From positions 2,108,001 through 2,172,000 of the forward strand of contig NZ_CP058907.1 in NCBI RefSeq assembly GCF_013415845.1: 64,000 nucleotides of DNA. The letters run 5' to 3'. Shown here piece by piece: positions 1 to 8,305 of the stretch. The notes under the pieces are model-generated. The model did not search any database. It had not been told where the DNA came from and saw nothing but the letters and a program-made list of their open reading frames with translations. Both the position numbers and the translations under genes were made by a program. Position 1 is the first letter of the stretch; the number at the start of each line of letters is the position of its first letter. Origin of the DNA: Rhodopseudomonas palustris (lineage in GTDB: Bacteria > Pseudomonadota > Alphaproteobacteria > Rhizobiales > Xanthobacteraceae).

Positions 1-256
1 CCAAGGTGAAGCGCTCGCGATCGATCCGGAACAGGATGTCGCCCTTCTTCACCACCTGGTTGTCGACGACTAGTACCTCGGAGACGAGGCCGGAGACGTC
101 CGGCGCCACCGCGACGATGTCGGCGCGCACACGGCCGTCGCGCGTCCACGGATCGATCTCGTAATGCACCCACAGCCGCCAGCCGATGACGGCGGCGACC
201 AGCACGCCGAGCGTGGTGACGCTGAGGCGGACGAGCAGAAGCGGAGTCTTTCCCAT
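1..256 (-). CDS. HlyD/AaeA-type efflux membrane-fusion protein, C-terminus cut by window edge
   Basis: Only the first 85 residues lie in the window. They show one N-terminal membrane segment (about residues 6-27) and then the beta-barrel/lipoyl-like start of an HlyD-family adaptor (DPWTRDGRVRADIVAVAPDV, then VVDNQVVKKGDILFRID), as in AaeA and EmrA. These adaptors connect an inner-membrane pump to the periplasm. The ATG at 256 follows the DUF1656 stop by 11 bases, so it is the third gene of a FUSC-DUF1656-HlyD operon, the order seen in aromatic-acid efflux systems. Substrate cannot be told from sequence. The family call is firm; the exact name is not. Confidence 0.85.
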   Translation of the reverse strand, partial: MGKTPLLLVRLSVTTLGVLVAAVIGWRLWVHYEIDPWTRDGRVRADIVAVAPDVSGLVSEVLVVDNQVVKKGDILFRIDRERFTL

Positions 257-267
257 GGCTGGCCCTT

Positions 268-477
268 TCATTGCGGCCACCCCGAAACCAGACCGAGAGC
301 GACGAACACGATGACGACGAAGATGGTGAGATTGAACAAGGTGTGATGCCAGACGAGGTGATAGAAGTTGAGCCACACCAGCAGGCGCGACACCAGACTG
401 GTGAGAATGAAGGCCGCGGCGGCGCAGATCAGGATGGTCGGCACGAACACGCCGAGGATGTTGAGTTCAGCAGTCAT
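268..477 (-). CDS. DUF1656 (AaeX-like) small membrane protein
   Basis: A 69-residue protein with two hydrophobic segments (about residues 8-30 and 44-66), matching the small DUF1656/AaeX proteins that sit between FUSC pumps and HlyD adaptors. Its ATG overlaps the FUSC stop codon by one base (TGATG on the minus strand), so translation is probably coupled. The molecular role of AaeX-type proteins is not well established; they are recognised mainly by size, topology and operon position, which all fit here. Confidence 0.85.
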   Translation of the reverse strand: MTAELNILGVFVPTILICAAAAFILTSLVSRLLVWLNFYHLVWHHTLFNLTIFVVIVFVALGLVSGWPQ

Positions 478-2489
478 CAGGCGGCCTCCTGAAGGGCGAG
501 GCGCGGCGGCTTCGCGGTCGGAAACAGGCAGCGGCGCAGGCCGACCAGGCCGAGCACCGCGCGCCGCGCGGTGGCGCTCGGCTCGTCGCGAACCGCGGCG
601 AGGGCGCGGTCGAGTGTTCTGAGCAGTCCGGCCGGCGGCGCTATCGAAGCCGATGCGTAGTGCCGCTCCAGCCGGATCAGCAGCAGCTCGAGCCGGCGAC
701 GGGCGCCGCGCGACAGCTCAAGTCGTGCCCGATGCAGGTCGAGAATGTTGAAGCCGGCGCGCAGCTCGCGCAGCGCTTCCGGCATGGTGTGGCCGGCGGC
801 GGCGGCGCGGGGCGCCAGCAGCATCATCCGGTCGATCATCAGGCCCGCGACGCTGGCGCGCTGGTTCTCGCTGCTGATATCGGCGGCCTGCGCCAGCGTG
901 GCGCGGTTGGCGTTGATCAGTCGCAGTGCGCTCCATTCGGCGCCGACAGGCCGCAGTACGGCGGTGACCAGCGCGGCCAGGCCGGTGCCGGTGACCACGG
1001 CCACAGTCGAGTTCAGGAAGCTTGCGGTGTCGAAGGTGTACATCTCCTGCAGCGCGATCAGACTGGCGGTGTTGACGGCGAGGCCGAGGCCGATTGGGTA
1101 GGTCGCGGGCGCGCCCATCAGCACGCCGTACAAAATGAACGCCGGCGCCAGTACCAGCGCCAGACTTTCGAAATTATGCACCGCCGGCAGGATCAGCAGC
1201 AGATAGGCCGCCGCAGCAAAAGCGGCCACGATGGTCCACTTGGTCAGACCGACGATCGACGGATACGGATCGTCGCGCGCGGCGAACAGGCTGGTGCCGA
1301 CCGTCGCCATCATCGCGGCGGTGCCGCCGGCCGGCCAGGCGCACACGATCCAGAAGGTGCAGCAGGTGATCACGGTGAACAGCGTGACGAAGGCGGCGAG
1401 CAGCGCCATGCCGTGGTCCTGGTGCTTCACCACCGCGACATGCTGTTCGATCGGATAGTGCAGGGGCGCATCGAGCGTCGTGGCGTTGCCGGTGGTTGCG
1501 GCAGCCAGCGCGATACAGTCGGATTGGATGTTGAGCAGATCCCGAAGCCGCATCAGCAGTCCGAGTTCGAGGAGGTCGCGCCACGTGCCGCGATGCGGGT
1601 GTTGATCAATCTCGGCCTGAACGTCAGCCAGCAAGGCATCACGGACCGCGGCGTCACCGGGCTCGTCGCCTTCCATCCAGACGCGGGTGCGCTCGACCAG
1701 CGCCGCGACCGGGGCCGAAGGACCGCCGAGCGGCTGCAGCTCGTCGAGGCGATCGGCGACCGACGACATCACCGGCAACAGCAGCAGCATGCGCGGCTGC
1801 AATTGCTTGATCCAACGCGTCGCGCTCTGGTCGAGATTGGTGTCGTAGCTGAGGAAGGTGACGAGGTTTTCGATGTCGGCGGAGTCGGCGGCGACCTGCA
1901 GACGATGGGTTTCGGCCGCCGGGCTCTTGTTCAGGCTGACGGCGTCGCGGACGCTGGCATGGGCGTGCTTGAACCACGCTTTGACCCGCTGTGCCGCGAG
2001 CGGGCCGACCGAGCGCGGAAACACCACGCTGGAGACCACGGCCGCGCAGGTGATGCCGAGCACGATTTCCTCAGTCCGAGCCAGCGCGATGTCGAAGATC
2101 TGGTTTGGGGTGTCGACAGTCGGAAATCCGATCAGCGCGGTGGTGTAGCCTGCCAGCATCGCCACGTAGCTGCGCGGCGAGCGGTCGAGTACCGAGACGT
2201 AGATGCACAGCGCCGACCACAGCGCAATGGCGAGCACCAGCAGCGGCGGCGCGCCGGCAAGATTAGGAACGATTGCCACGGCGACGCAGGCGCCTATCAA
2301 GGTGCCGAGGACGCGGAACACCGCTTTCGACCGCGTCGTGCCGGAGAGCGGATGCGAGGTGATGTAGACCGTCGCCACCGCCCAATATGGCCGCGGCAGA
2401 TCGAGCCACAGCCCGATCGCCATCGCCAGCATCGCAGCGGCGAACGTCTTGAACGCAAACAGCCATTGCTGCTCGTCGGGCAGCGACAT
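477..2489 (-). CDS. FUSC-family (AaeB-like) inner-membrane efflux protein
   Basis: A 670-residue integral membrane protein with two blocks of hydrophobic helices (about residues 15-180 and 360-510) separated and followed by soluble regions. This is the duplicated FUSC layout of AaeB-type aromatic-acid exporters. I chose the ATG at 2489 (MSLPDEQQW), which has AGGA about 10 bases upstream; a longer reading from 2582 would run through the operator at 2569-2597. It is first gene of the FUSC-DUF1656-HlyD operon and diverges from a TetR gene, its likely repressor. The exported compound is unknown; aromatic carboxylates are the family precedent. Confidence 0.88.
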   Translation of the reverse strand: MSLPDEQQWLFAFKTFAAAMLAMAIGLWLDLPRPYWAVATVYITSHPLSGTTRSKAVFRVLGTLIGACVAVAIVPNLAGAPPLLVLAIALWSALCIYVSVLDRSPRSYVAMLAGYTTALIGFPTVDTPNQIFDIALARTEEIVLGITCAAVVSSVVFPRSVGPLAAQRVKAWFKHAHASVRDAVSLNKSPAAETHRLQVAADSADIENLVTFLSYDTNLDQSATRWIKQLQPRMLLLLPVMSSVADRLDELQPLGGPSAPVAALVERTRVWMEGDEPGDAAVRDALLADVQAEIDQHPHRGTWRDLLELGLLMRLRDLLNIQSDCIALAAATTGNATTLDAPLHYPIEQHVAVVKHQDHGMALLAAFVTLFTVITCCTFWIVCAWPAGGTAAMMATVGTSLFAARDDPYPSIVGLTKWTIVAAFAAAAYLLLILPAVHNFESLALVLAPAFILYGVLMGAPATYPIGLGLAVNTASLIALQEMYTFDTASFLNSTVAVVTGTGLAALVTAVLRPVGAEWSALRLINANRATLAQAADISSENQRASVAGLMIDRMMLLAPRAAAAGHTMPEALRELRAGFNILDLHRARLELSRGARRRLELLLIRLERHYASASIAPPAGLLRTLDRALAAVRDEPSATARRAVLGLVGLRRCLFPTAKPPRLALQEAA

Positions 2490-2568
2490 CGGCGGAAATC
2501 CTAGATTCCGAAAGGAGGGGCGCGCGGCGCCTTCTCGGTGAAAAGGGCTGGTATCTGGCGCGACCTTT

Positions 2569-2597
2569 ACATAAATGACCATGGGGTCATTTTATGT
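2569..2597. promoter_or_regulatory. Inverted-repeat operator between FUSC operon and TetR gene
   Basis: The arms ACATAAATGACC and GGTCATTTTATGT are inverted copies (one extra T on the right) around a short centre. The site lies between the divergent FUSC and TetR start codons, where a TetR-family dimer would bind and control both directions. Binding by the neighbouring TetR is inference. Confidence 0.7.
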
Positions 2598-2650
2598 CAA
2601 GATGACGACCCGCCAGAATTGTGCCGTGCTTCATCGCCCAGGACGCGACC

Positions 2651-3331
2651 ATGCCTAAGCCCAAACAAACGCCTGCAAAAACGCTGACCAGCAATGCGGC
2701 GGTTCCTTCCAAACGGGTCGCGCGCGGGCCGAGTCCGGACAAGACCGCGCAGACCAAAGCGAGCATCGTGCGGGCGGCACTCGCAGAGTTTCTCGACAAG
2801 GGCTTTGCGGACGCCACCATCGCGGGCGTGGCGCAGCGGGCCGGCGTCGCCAAGGGCACGCCGTATCGTTACTTCGCCACCAAGGAAGCGCTGTTCGCCG
2901 GCGTGGTGCAGCAGGAGCTGGTCGGCGCGCTCGGCGATATCCTTGAGGAGAGGCGCGGGCGCGACGAGAGCGTGCAGGCGTTCCTTCGGCGGACGTTGCT
3001 GATCGCGCTCGGCGAGATCGAGCGCAAGGGGCGGGCGGCGATGGCCCGGTTGGTGATCGTCGAGGGCGTGCGGTTTCCGGCGCTGGTGGAGATCTATCGC
3101 CGCGAGATGTTCGATCCGGTGCTCGACCAGATCAAGCGTCTGGCGCCGGTGGCGCGCCGCCGCGGCGAGCTACCCGATGACCGGCTGATCCGCCACCCGC
3201 ATCTGCTGATCGCGCCGGTGTGGATGGGCATTCTCAACAACCAGCTGATCGATCGCGACCACCCGGTCGACATCGCCGGCCTATTCGAGGCGCAGCTGGA
3301 GTTGATGTTTTCCGGCGAGGCTGGGCGGTGA
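2651..3331 (+). CDS. TetR/AcrR-family transcriptional regulator
   Basis: A 226-residue regulator with a basic N-terminal tail and a TetR helix-turn-helix at about residues 30-80 (KASIVRAALAEFLDKGFADA, then IAGVAQRAGVAKGTPYRYFA). The C-terminal ligand domain is variable and gives no substrate clue. The ATG at 2651 (MPKPKQ) has AGGA upstream and is preferred to the one 30 bases earlier. It diverges from the FUSC efflux operon across a clear inverted repeat, so it most likely represses that operon and itself. Confidence 0.88.
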   Translation: MPKPKQTPAKTLTSNAAVPSKRVARGPSPDKTAQTKASIVRAALAEFLDKGFADATIAGVAQRAGVAKGTPYRYFATKEALFAGVVQQELVGALGDILEERRGRDESVQAFLRRTLLIALGEIERKGRAAMARLVIVEGVRFPALVEIYRREMFDPVLDQIKRLAPVARRRGELPDDRLIRHPHLLIAPVWMGILNNQLIDRDHPVDIAGLFEAQLELMFSGEAGR

Positions 3332-3411
3332 GGGACGAACAGGACTTTGGCCGCTTTCGTCCCAAGAGAGCCAGACGTCGTGAGTTCGGGCTGGCCGCAG
3401 GACAATGGCTC

Positions 3412-3530
3412 CGTCATTGCGAGGAGCGAAGCGACGAAGCAATCCAGCTCAGTGCATCGAGCCACTGGATTGCTTCGCGGAGCCTGTCATCGGGCCGGCC
3501 AGAGGCCGGACCCGTTGGCTCGCAATGACG
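3412..3530. repeat. Interspersed palindromic repeat, CGTCATTGCGAG family
   Basis: A REP-like element bounded by CGTCATTGCGAG at the left and CTCGCAATGACG at the right, with an inner pair AGCAATCCAG / CTGGATTGCT. The transcript could fold into a long hairpin. It lies after the TetR stop and before the convergent formaldehyde dehydrogenase gene. A shorter related copy is at 31301-31377. Confidence 0.8.
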
Positions 3531-3602
3531 TGGAAGCGCTGCGCCCCGATAACTAACTTTCGCCAGATATGAGGGGTCGCTTCGATCAGGTGATGAACGG
3601 CT

Positions 3603-4712
3603 CTAGAACACCACCACCGACCTGATCGACTTGCCTTCGTGCATCAGATCAAAACCCTTGTTGATCTCTTCGAGCTTCAGCACGTGGGTGATCATCGGGT
3701 CGATCTCGATCTTGCCGTTCATGTACCAGTCGACGATCTTCGGCACGTCGGTGCGGCCGCGGGCGCCGCCGAACGCGCTGCCCTTCCAGACACGGCCGGT
3801 GACGAGCTGGAACGGGCGGGTCGAGATTTCCTTGCCGGCTTCAGCGACGCCGATCACCACCGAGACGCCCCAGCCGCGATGGCAGGCTTCGAGCGCCTGG
3901 CGCATCACATTGGTGTTGCCGGTGCAGTCGAACGTGTAGTCGGCGCCGCCATCCGTGAGCCCGACCAGATGCTGGACGATGTCGCCGTCGACCTTCTTGG
4001 GGTTGACGAAATGGGTCATGCCGAAGCGGCGGCCCCATTCTTCCTTGTCGTCGTTGATGTCGACCCCGACGATTCGATCGGCCCCGACCATCTTGGCGCC
4101 CTGAATCACGTTGAGGCCGATGCCGCCGAGGCCGAACACCACGACGTTGGAGCCGGGCGTGACCTTGGCGGTGTTGACCACGGCGCCGACGCCGGTGGTG
4201 ACACCGCAGCCGATGTAGCAGCTCTTGTCGAACGGCGCGTCGTCGCGGATCTTCGCGAGCGCGATCTCCGGCAGCACGGTGAAGTTCGAGAACGTCGAGC
4301 AGCCCATGTAGTGATAGATGGTCTGGCCCTTGTAGGAAAAGCGCGAGGTGCCGTCCGGCATCAGGCCCTTGCCCTGCGTGGCGCGGATCGCGGTGCAGAG
4401 ATTGGTCTTCTGGCTCAGGCAGCTTTTGCATTGCCGGCATTCCGGCGTGTACAGCGGGATGACGTGATCGCCCGGCTTCACCGAGGTGACGCCGGGGCCG
4501 ATCTCGCGCACGATGCCCGCGCCTTCATGGCCGAGGATCGATGGGAAGATGCCTTCAGAGTCGAAGCCGTCGAGCGTGTAGGCGTCGGTGTGGCAGATGC
4601 CGGTAGCCTTGATCTCGACCAGCACCTCGCCGGCCTTCGGCCCTTCGAGATCCAGCTCGACGATTTCGAGCGGCTTCTTGGCCTCGAACGCAACGGCGGC
4701 CCGTGTCTTCAT
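3603..4712 (-). CDS. adhC: S-(hydroxymethyl)glutathione dehydrogenase / class III alcohol dehydrogenase
   Basis: A 369-residue zinc MDR dehydrogenase of full family length. Visible are the catalytic zinc region ([12 protein letters not shown] and GHEGAGIV), the four-cysteine structural zinc loop ([15 protein letters not shown]), the class III stretch [17 protein letters not shown] and the Rossmann motif GLGGIGLNV. It oxidises S-hydroxymethylglutathione, formed spontaneously from formaldehyde and glutathione, to S-formylglutathione in the cytoplasm, and this family can also reduce S-nitrosoglutathione. A strong AGGAGG precedes the ATG. No S-formylglutathione hydrolase is adjacent. Confidence 0.95.
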   Translation of the reverse strand: MKTRAAVAFEAKKPLEIVELDLEGPKAGEVLVEIKATGICHTDAYTLDGFDSEGIFPSILGHEGAGIVREIGPGVTSVKPGDHVIPLYTPECRQCKSCLSQKTNLCTAIRATQGKGLMPDGTSRFSYKGQTIYHYMGCSTFSNFTVLPEIALAKIRDDAPFDKSCYIGCGVTTGVGAVVNTAKVTPGSNVVVFGLGGIGLNVIQGAKMVGADRIVGVDINDDKEEWGRRFGMTHFVNPKKVDGDIVQHLVGLTDGGADYTFDCTGNTNVMRQALEACHRGWGVSVVIGVAEAGKEISTRPFQLVTGRVWKGSAFGGARGRTDVPKIVDWYMNGKIEIDPMITHVLKLEEINKGFDLMHEGKSIRSVVVF

Positions 4713-4809
4713 GGCGATCCTCCTGGCATCGACGACTTACGATTGCCTCTCGTATCGCAAATCGGCGCGCGGACTTGAACCGTTTTCTGGCCTGGTGAGG
4801 CGACGGGGC

Positions 4810-6333
4810 TCACGCCGATGCGGCGCGGCAATCGTCTTCGATCGGCAGATCGTCGGGCGCGTTGGGATCGCCGGGCGCGGTGGCCCAGGCGAGTTCGACC
4901 AGCGTCACGGTACGGCGGCCGGCGCCGTCGAACTGGCAGACGATCAGGCCCTGTTCTTCGATGTAGGTGAGCAGCCGGCGGGCACGGCGCAGCGAGTGCG
5001 TGCCGTAGGCGCGGGCGATCGCGGCGTCGCCGGGGCAGGGCCAGCCCTCTTTGGCGGCGCGCGCGATGATCATGAACACGCCCTGCATGTCGTCGGGCAG
5101 GGTGGAGGCCCGCAGCGTCACGTCCTGCCAGGCATCGTCGGCGGCCATCTCGGTGGTGAGGCCGGCGCGGGCGTGAGTCAGCATCCGGCGAAACTCGGTC
5201 ATATCCGGAATCGCCGTCGCGAGGCCTTCGATCCGGCAGCGCACCACGAACTCCTGATACAGCACGCCGATGGCGCGGAAGCCGGCATCCGGCTCGGCCA
5301 GGATCGCGCGCAGGATACGGTCGAGCCGTTCGCGGCGCTCGGCGATCTGTTCGTCGCTGAGCGGCGGCGCTTCGGGCTCGGGCGTGGTGTCGATCGCGAC
5401 CGACTTCGCCGCCATCAACTGGCTGAGCAGATCCGGCGCGGGGGTGCGGCGCTGCGGCCGCGTTGCCGTGGTCTCCGGCGGCGGCGCGGCGAGGATCACG
5501 GCGCGCGCGTCTTCGAGGCCCGCTTCCGGCAGCGGCATCAGGCGCGGCGTCGAGTTGCGCGGGTGGGTTTCGGTCGGCCCGATCCGCAAGCCGAGCGGGC
5601 GGCGCGACAGCGCGGGCCCGAGCGCCATGAACTGGCCGCGTTCGAGATCGCGAAACGCTTCGGCCTGCCGCCGCTCCATGCCAAGTAGATCGGCCGCGCG
5701 CGCCATGTCGATATCGAGGAAGGTGCGGCCCATCAGGAAGTTCGAGGCTTCGGCCGCAACGTTCTTGGCGAGCTTGGCGAGGCGCTGGGTGGCGATCACA
5801 CCGGCCAGGCCGCGCTTGCGGCCGCGGCACATCAGATTGGTCATTGCGCCGAGCGACAGTTTGCGCGCTTCGTCGGAGACTTCGCCGGCGACGGCGGGCG
5901 CGAACAGCTGCGCTTCGTCGACCACCACCAACATCGGATACCAATGGTCGCGCGCGGTGTTGAACATGCCGTCGAGAAACGCCGCCGCGCGGCGCATCTG
6001 GTTCTCGGCATCGAGCCCTTCAAGATTGAGTACCGCCGACACGCGATGAATCCGTGCGCGTTCACCGGCGACCTGGAGGCCGCGCTCGGTGTGGTCCTCG
6101 GCATCGATCACGAGATGGCCGAATCGCTCCGCCAGCGTGACGAAGTCACCTTCGGGATCGATGATCGCCTGCTGCACCCAGGGTGCGCTCTGCTCCAGCA
6201 GACGGCGTAGCAGATGCGACTTGCCCGAGCCGGAATTGCCCTGCACCAGCAGGCGCGTCGCCAGCAGTTCCTCGAGATCGAGAGCCGCGGTTGCGCCTGA
6301 ATTGGTTTGCCCCATTTCGATCGCAACGGTCAT
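4810..6333 (-). CDS. HerA-like (DUF87) P-loop ATPase
   Basis: A 507-residue protein with an N-terminal Walker A (VQGNSGSGKSHLLRRLLEQS, about residues 32-51) and a Walker B (PMLVVVDEAQLFAP, about 133-146), followed by ATQRLAKLAKNVAAEASNFL. These are features of HerA/FtsK-type motor ATPases. After about residue 300 the sequence is less conserved and may hold a winged-helix region. HerA proteins often work with a NurA nuclease in DNA end resection, but no nuclease is next to it, so its partner and role are unknown. An internal ATG at 6315 is an alternative start. Confidence 0.8.
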   Translation of the reverse strand: MTVAIEMGQTNSGATAALDLEELLATRLLVQGNSGSGKSHLLRRLLEQSAPWVQQAIIDPEGDFVTLAERFGHLVIDAEDHTERGLQVAGERARIHRVSAVLNLEGLDAENQMRRAAAFLDGMFNTARDHWYPMLVVVDEAQLFAPAVAGEVSDEARKLSLGAMTNLMCRGRKRGLAGVIATQRLAKLAKNVAAEASNFLMGRTFLDIDMARAADLLGMERRQAEAFRDLERGQFMALGPALSRRPLGLRIGPTETHPRNSTPRLMPLPEAGLEDARAVILAAPPPETTATRPQRRTPAPDLLSQLMAAKSVAIDTTPEPEAPPLSDEQIAERRERLDRILRAILAEPDAGFRAIGVLYQEFVVRCRIEGLATAIPDMTEFRRMLTHARAGLTTEMAADDAWQDVTLRASTLPDDMQGVFMIIARAAKEGWPCPGDAAIARAYGTHSLRRARRLLTYIEEQGLIVCQFDGAGRRTVTLVELAWATAPGDPNAPDDLPIEDDCRAASA

Positions 6334-6459
6334 GGCTCGGTCCGAGGTCTCCTTTCGCGAGCAGGGGGCTTAACAACCCGGGCGCGCCGCGTCGAGCACC
6401 TGCGGCGGTTCCGCCCGGTGTTATGCACGCACATCAGCGTTGCGTGCGCTCCGCGCGAA

Positions 6460-7476
6460 TCAGCGCCAGCCGAGCGCCGGTGCAATGTGGGTGAGCACGG
6501 CCTCGATCACATGGGCGTTGTAATCGACGCCGAGCTGATTGGGGATCGTCAGCAACAGGGTGTCGGCTTCGGCGAGCGCTTCGTCGGCCTTGAGCTGCTC
6601 GATCAGCGCGTCGGGCTCGGCCGCGTAAGATCGGCCGAAGATCGCGCGGGTCTGTTCGTCGAGATAGCCGATCTGATCCTGCTGTTGGCCTTCGCGGCCG
6701 AAATAGGCGCGGTCGCGATCGTCGACCAGCGGGAAGATGCTGCGGCTGACCGAGACGCGCGGCGTGCGGGTGTGGCCGGCCTCTTTCCAGGCTTCGCGAT
6801 AGGCGCGGATCTGCGCCGCCTGCTGAACGTGAAACGGCTCGCCGGTCTCGTCGTTCTTTAGCGTCGAGCTCTGCAGGTTCATGCCGAGCTTGGCGGCCCA
6901 CTGCGCGGTCGCGTTGGAGCCCGCGCCCCACCAGATCCGGTCGCGCAGGCCTTCCGAATACGGCTCCAGCCGCAGCAGCCCGGGCGGGTTGGGAAACATC
7001 GGCCGCGGGTTGGGCTGCGCGAAGCCCTGGCCACGCAGCAGGTCGAGCAGCACTTCGGCGTGGCGACGGCCCATGTCGGCGTCGCTTTCGCCCTCAGCCG
7101 GCTGATAGCCGAAATAGCGCCAGCCATCGATCACCTGCTCGGGCGAGCCGCGGCTGATGCCGAGCTGCAGCCGGCCGCCGGCGATCAGATCGGCGGCGCC
7201 GGCGTCCTCGGCCATGTACAGCGGATTCTCGTAGCGCATGTCGATCACGGCGGTGCCGATCTCGATGCGCTTGGTTCTGGCGCCGATTGCGGCGAGCAGC
7301 GGAAACGGCGAGGCGAGTTGCCGAGCGAAATGATGCACGCGGACATAGGCGCCATCGGCGCCGAGCTGTTCGGCGGCTTGCGCCAGATCGATGGTCTCGA
7401 GCAGCGCGTCGGCGGCCGAACGCGTGCGTGACTGCGGCGACCAATGGCCGAACGAGAGAAAACCGATCTTCTTCAT
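6460..7476 (-). CDS. LLM-class (luciferase-like) flavin-dependent oxidoreductase
   Basis: A 338-residue protein with luciferase-like monooxygenase features: an N-terminal beta-strand (KKIGFLSFGHW), GADGAYVRVHHF, TKRIEIGTAVIDMRYENPLY and GGRLQLGISRGSPEQ, which normally shape the FMN/F420 pocket. Such enzymes oxidise aldehydes, sulfonates, nitrilotriacetate-like compounds and others, so no substrate can be assigned. It is transcribed away from the TetR gene at 7588-8211 in the same direction and separated from it by about 110 bases. Confidence 0.85.
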   Translation of the reverse strand: MKKIGFLSFGHWSPQSRTRSAADALLETIDLAQAAEQLGADGAYVRVHHFARQLASPFPLLAAIGARTKRIEIGTAVIDMRYENPLYMAEDAGAADLIAGGRLQLGISRGSPEQVIDGWRYFGYQPAEGESDADMGRRHAEVLLDLLRGQGFAQPNPRPMFPNPPGLLRLEPYSEGLRDRIWWGAGSNATAQWAAKLGMNLQSSTLKNDETGEPFHVQQAAQIRAYREAWKEAGHTRTPRVSVSRSIFPLVDDRDRAYFGREGQQQDQIGYLDEQTRAIFGRSYAAEPDALIEQLKADEALAEADTLLLTIPNQLGVDYNAHVIEAVLTHIAPALGWR

Positions 7477-7587
7477 GGAGGACAGCCCTGACGATGTGAA
7501 GGCTGTAGATAGTGCATCCTGCGCCTCAGAAAAGCCTTGTGGCGCGCCAGACTGCCGGCGATCAGCACGCGCGTCGCGGGTGGCGCG

Positions 7588-8211
7588 TCAACGTTTCACC
7601 AGACCGCGCAGCAGCAGATCGACGCTGGCTTCGGTGAAGGCGGCGAAATCGACTTCTTTACGGGTACCAAACAGCAGCGACCACAGGCTGAGCAACACCG
7701 CCGGACTCATCACGATCTCGGTGAAGCCGGCCGCGGGCGCATCGCGGAATTCACCGGCGGCGACGCCTTGTTCGATGACTTCCCTGAACTGATCGATGAT
7801 CGGTGCCACAAATTCGTCGTGGTGGCGATCGACCAGGTCGGGGAAGCGTCCGCCCTCGGCGATCAGGAAACGGAGGATTTCGCGGGACTCGCGGTTCTCC
7901 GCAATGTGGCCATAGGTGAAGGCGATCAAGCCGCGCAGCCGTTCGGTGGCCGAGCCGGGGAGGGTGAGCGCATAGTCCTTCAGGCCCGGCAGAAACGATT
8001 GCGATTTGTGCCGGACCATTTCTTCGAACACCCGTTCCTTGGTGTCGAAGTAGAAATAGATGGTGCCCTTGGTCACGCCGGCACGCGCCGCGACGTCTTC
8101 GAGACGGGTCGCCGCATAGCCGTGCACGACGAATTCCTCGAACGCGGCGTCGAGGATTTCCGAGGGGCGCTCGGCTTTGCGGCGGGCGCGTTTGGTGACG
8201 GCAGGCGGCAT
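7588..8211 (-). CDS. TetR/AcrR-family regulator of the adjacent RND operon
   Basis: A 207-residue regulator with an N-terminal TetR helix-turn-helix (about residues 20-62: RLEDVAARAGVTKGTIYFYF) and a TetR_C-type ligand domain. The ATG at 8211 has GGAG at a good distance; an upstream GTG at 8229 is a weaker option. It diverges from a two-adaptor RND operon and a palindrome lies between them (8241-8262), the usual arrangement of an efflux repressor with its target. Confidence 0.88.
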   Translation of the reverse strand: MPPAVTKRARRKAERPSEILDAAFEEFVVHGYAATRLEDVAARAGVTKGTIYFYFDTKERVFEEMVRHKSQSFLPGLKDYALTLPGSATERLRGLIAFTYGHIAENRESREILRFLIAEGGRFPDLVDRHHDEFVAPIIDQFREVIEQGVAAGEFRDAPAAGFTEIVMSPAVLLSLWSLLFGTRKEVDFAAFTEASVDLLLRGLVKR

Positions 8212-8240
8212 GGGGCGAACTCCGATCACGTAGTTTTACT

Positions 8241-8262
8241 ATTGACTTTCGGGTCAGTCAAT
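8241..8262. promoter_or_regulatory. Palindromic operator between TetR and RND operon
   Basis: ATTGACT and AGTCAAT form perfect inverted arms separated by 8 bases in the divergent intergenic region. TTGACT within each arm also resembles a -35 hexamer facing outward, so a repressor bound here could block both promoters. This is a reading of the sequence without experimental support. Confidence 0.65.
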
Positions 8263-8305
8263 AATATTGCACTGCAATGCTCTTGATCGAATGGGCGAAT
8301 TCTTG

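Noticed and set aside
660..2504. A 614-codon open frame opposite the FUSC gene
   Set aside because: It is a shadow of the membrane protein gene, rich in Gln/Arg/His/Gly with no recognisable domain.
3412..3530. CRISPR-like or tRNA-like repeat
   Set aside because: There is a single copy with inverted ends and no regular spacers, and it does not fold into a cloverleaf. It is a REP-type palindrome.
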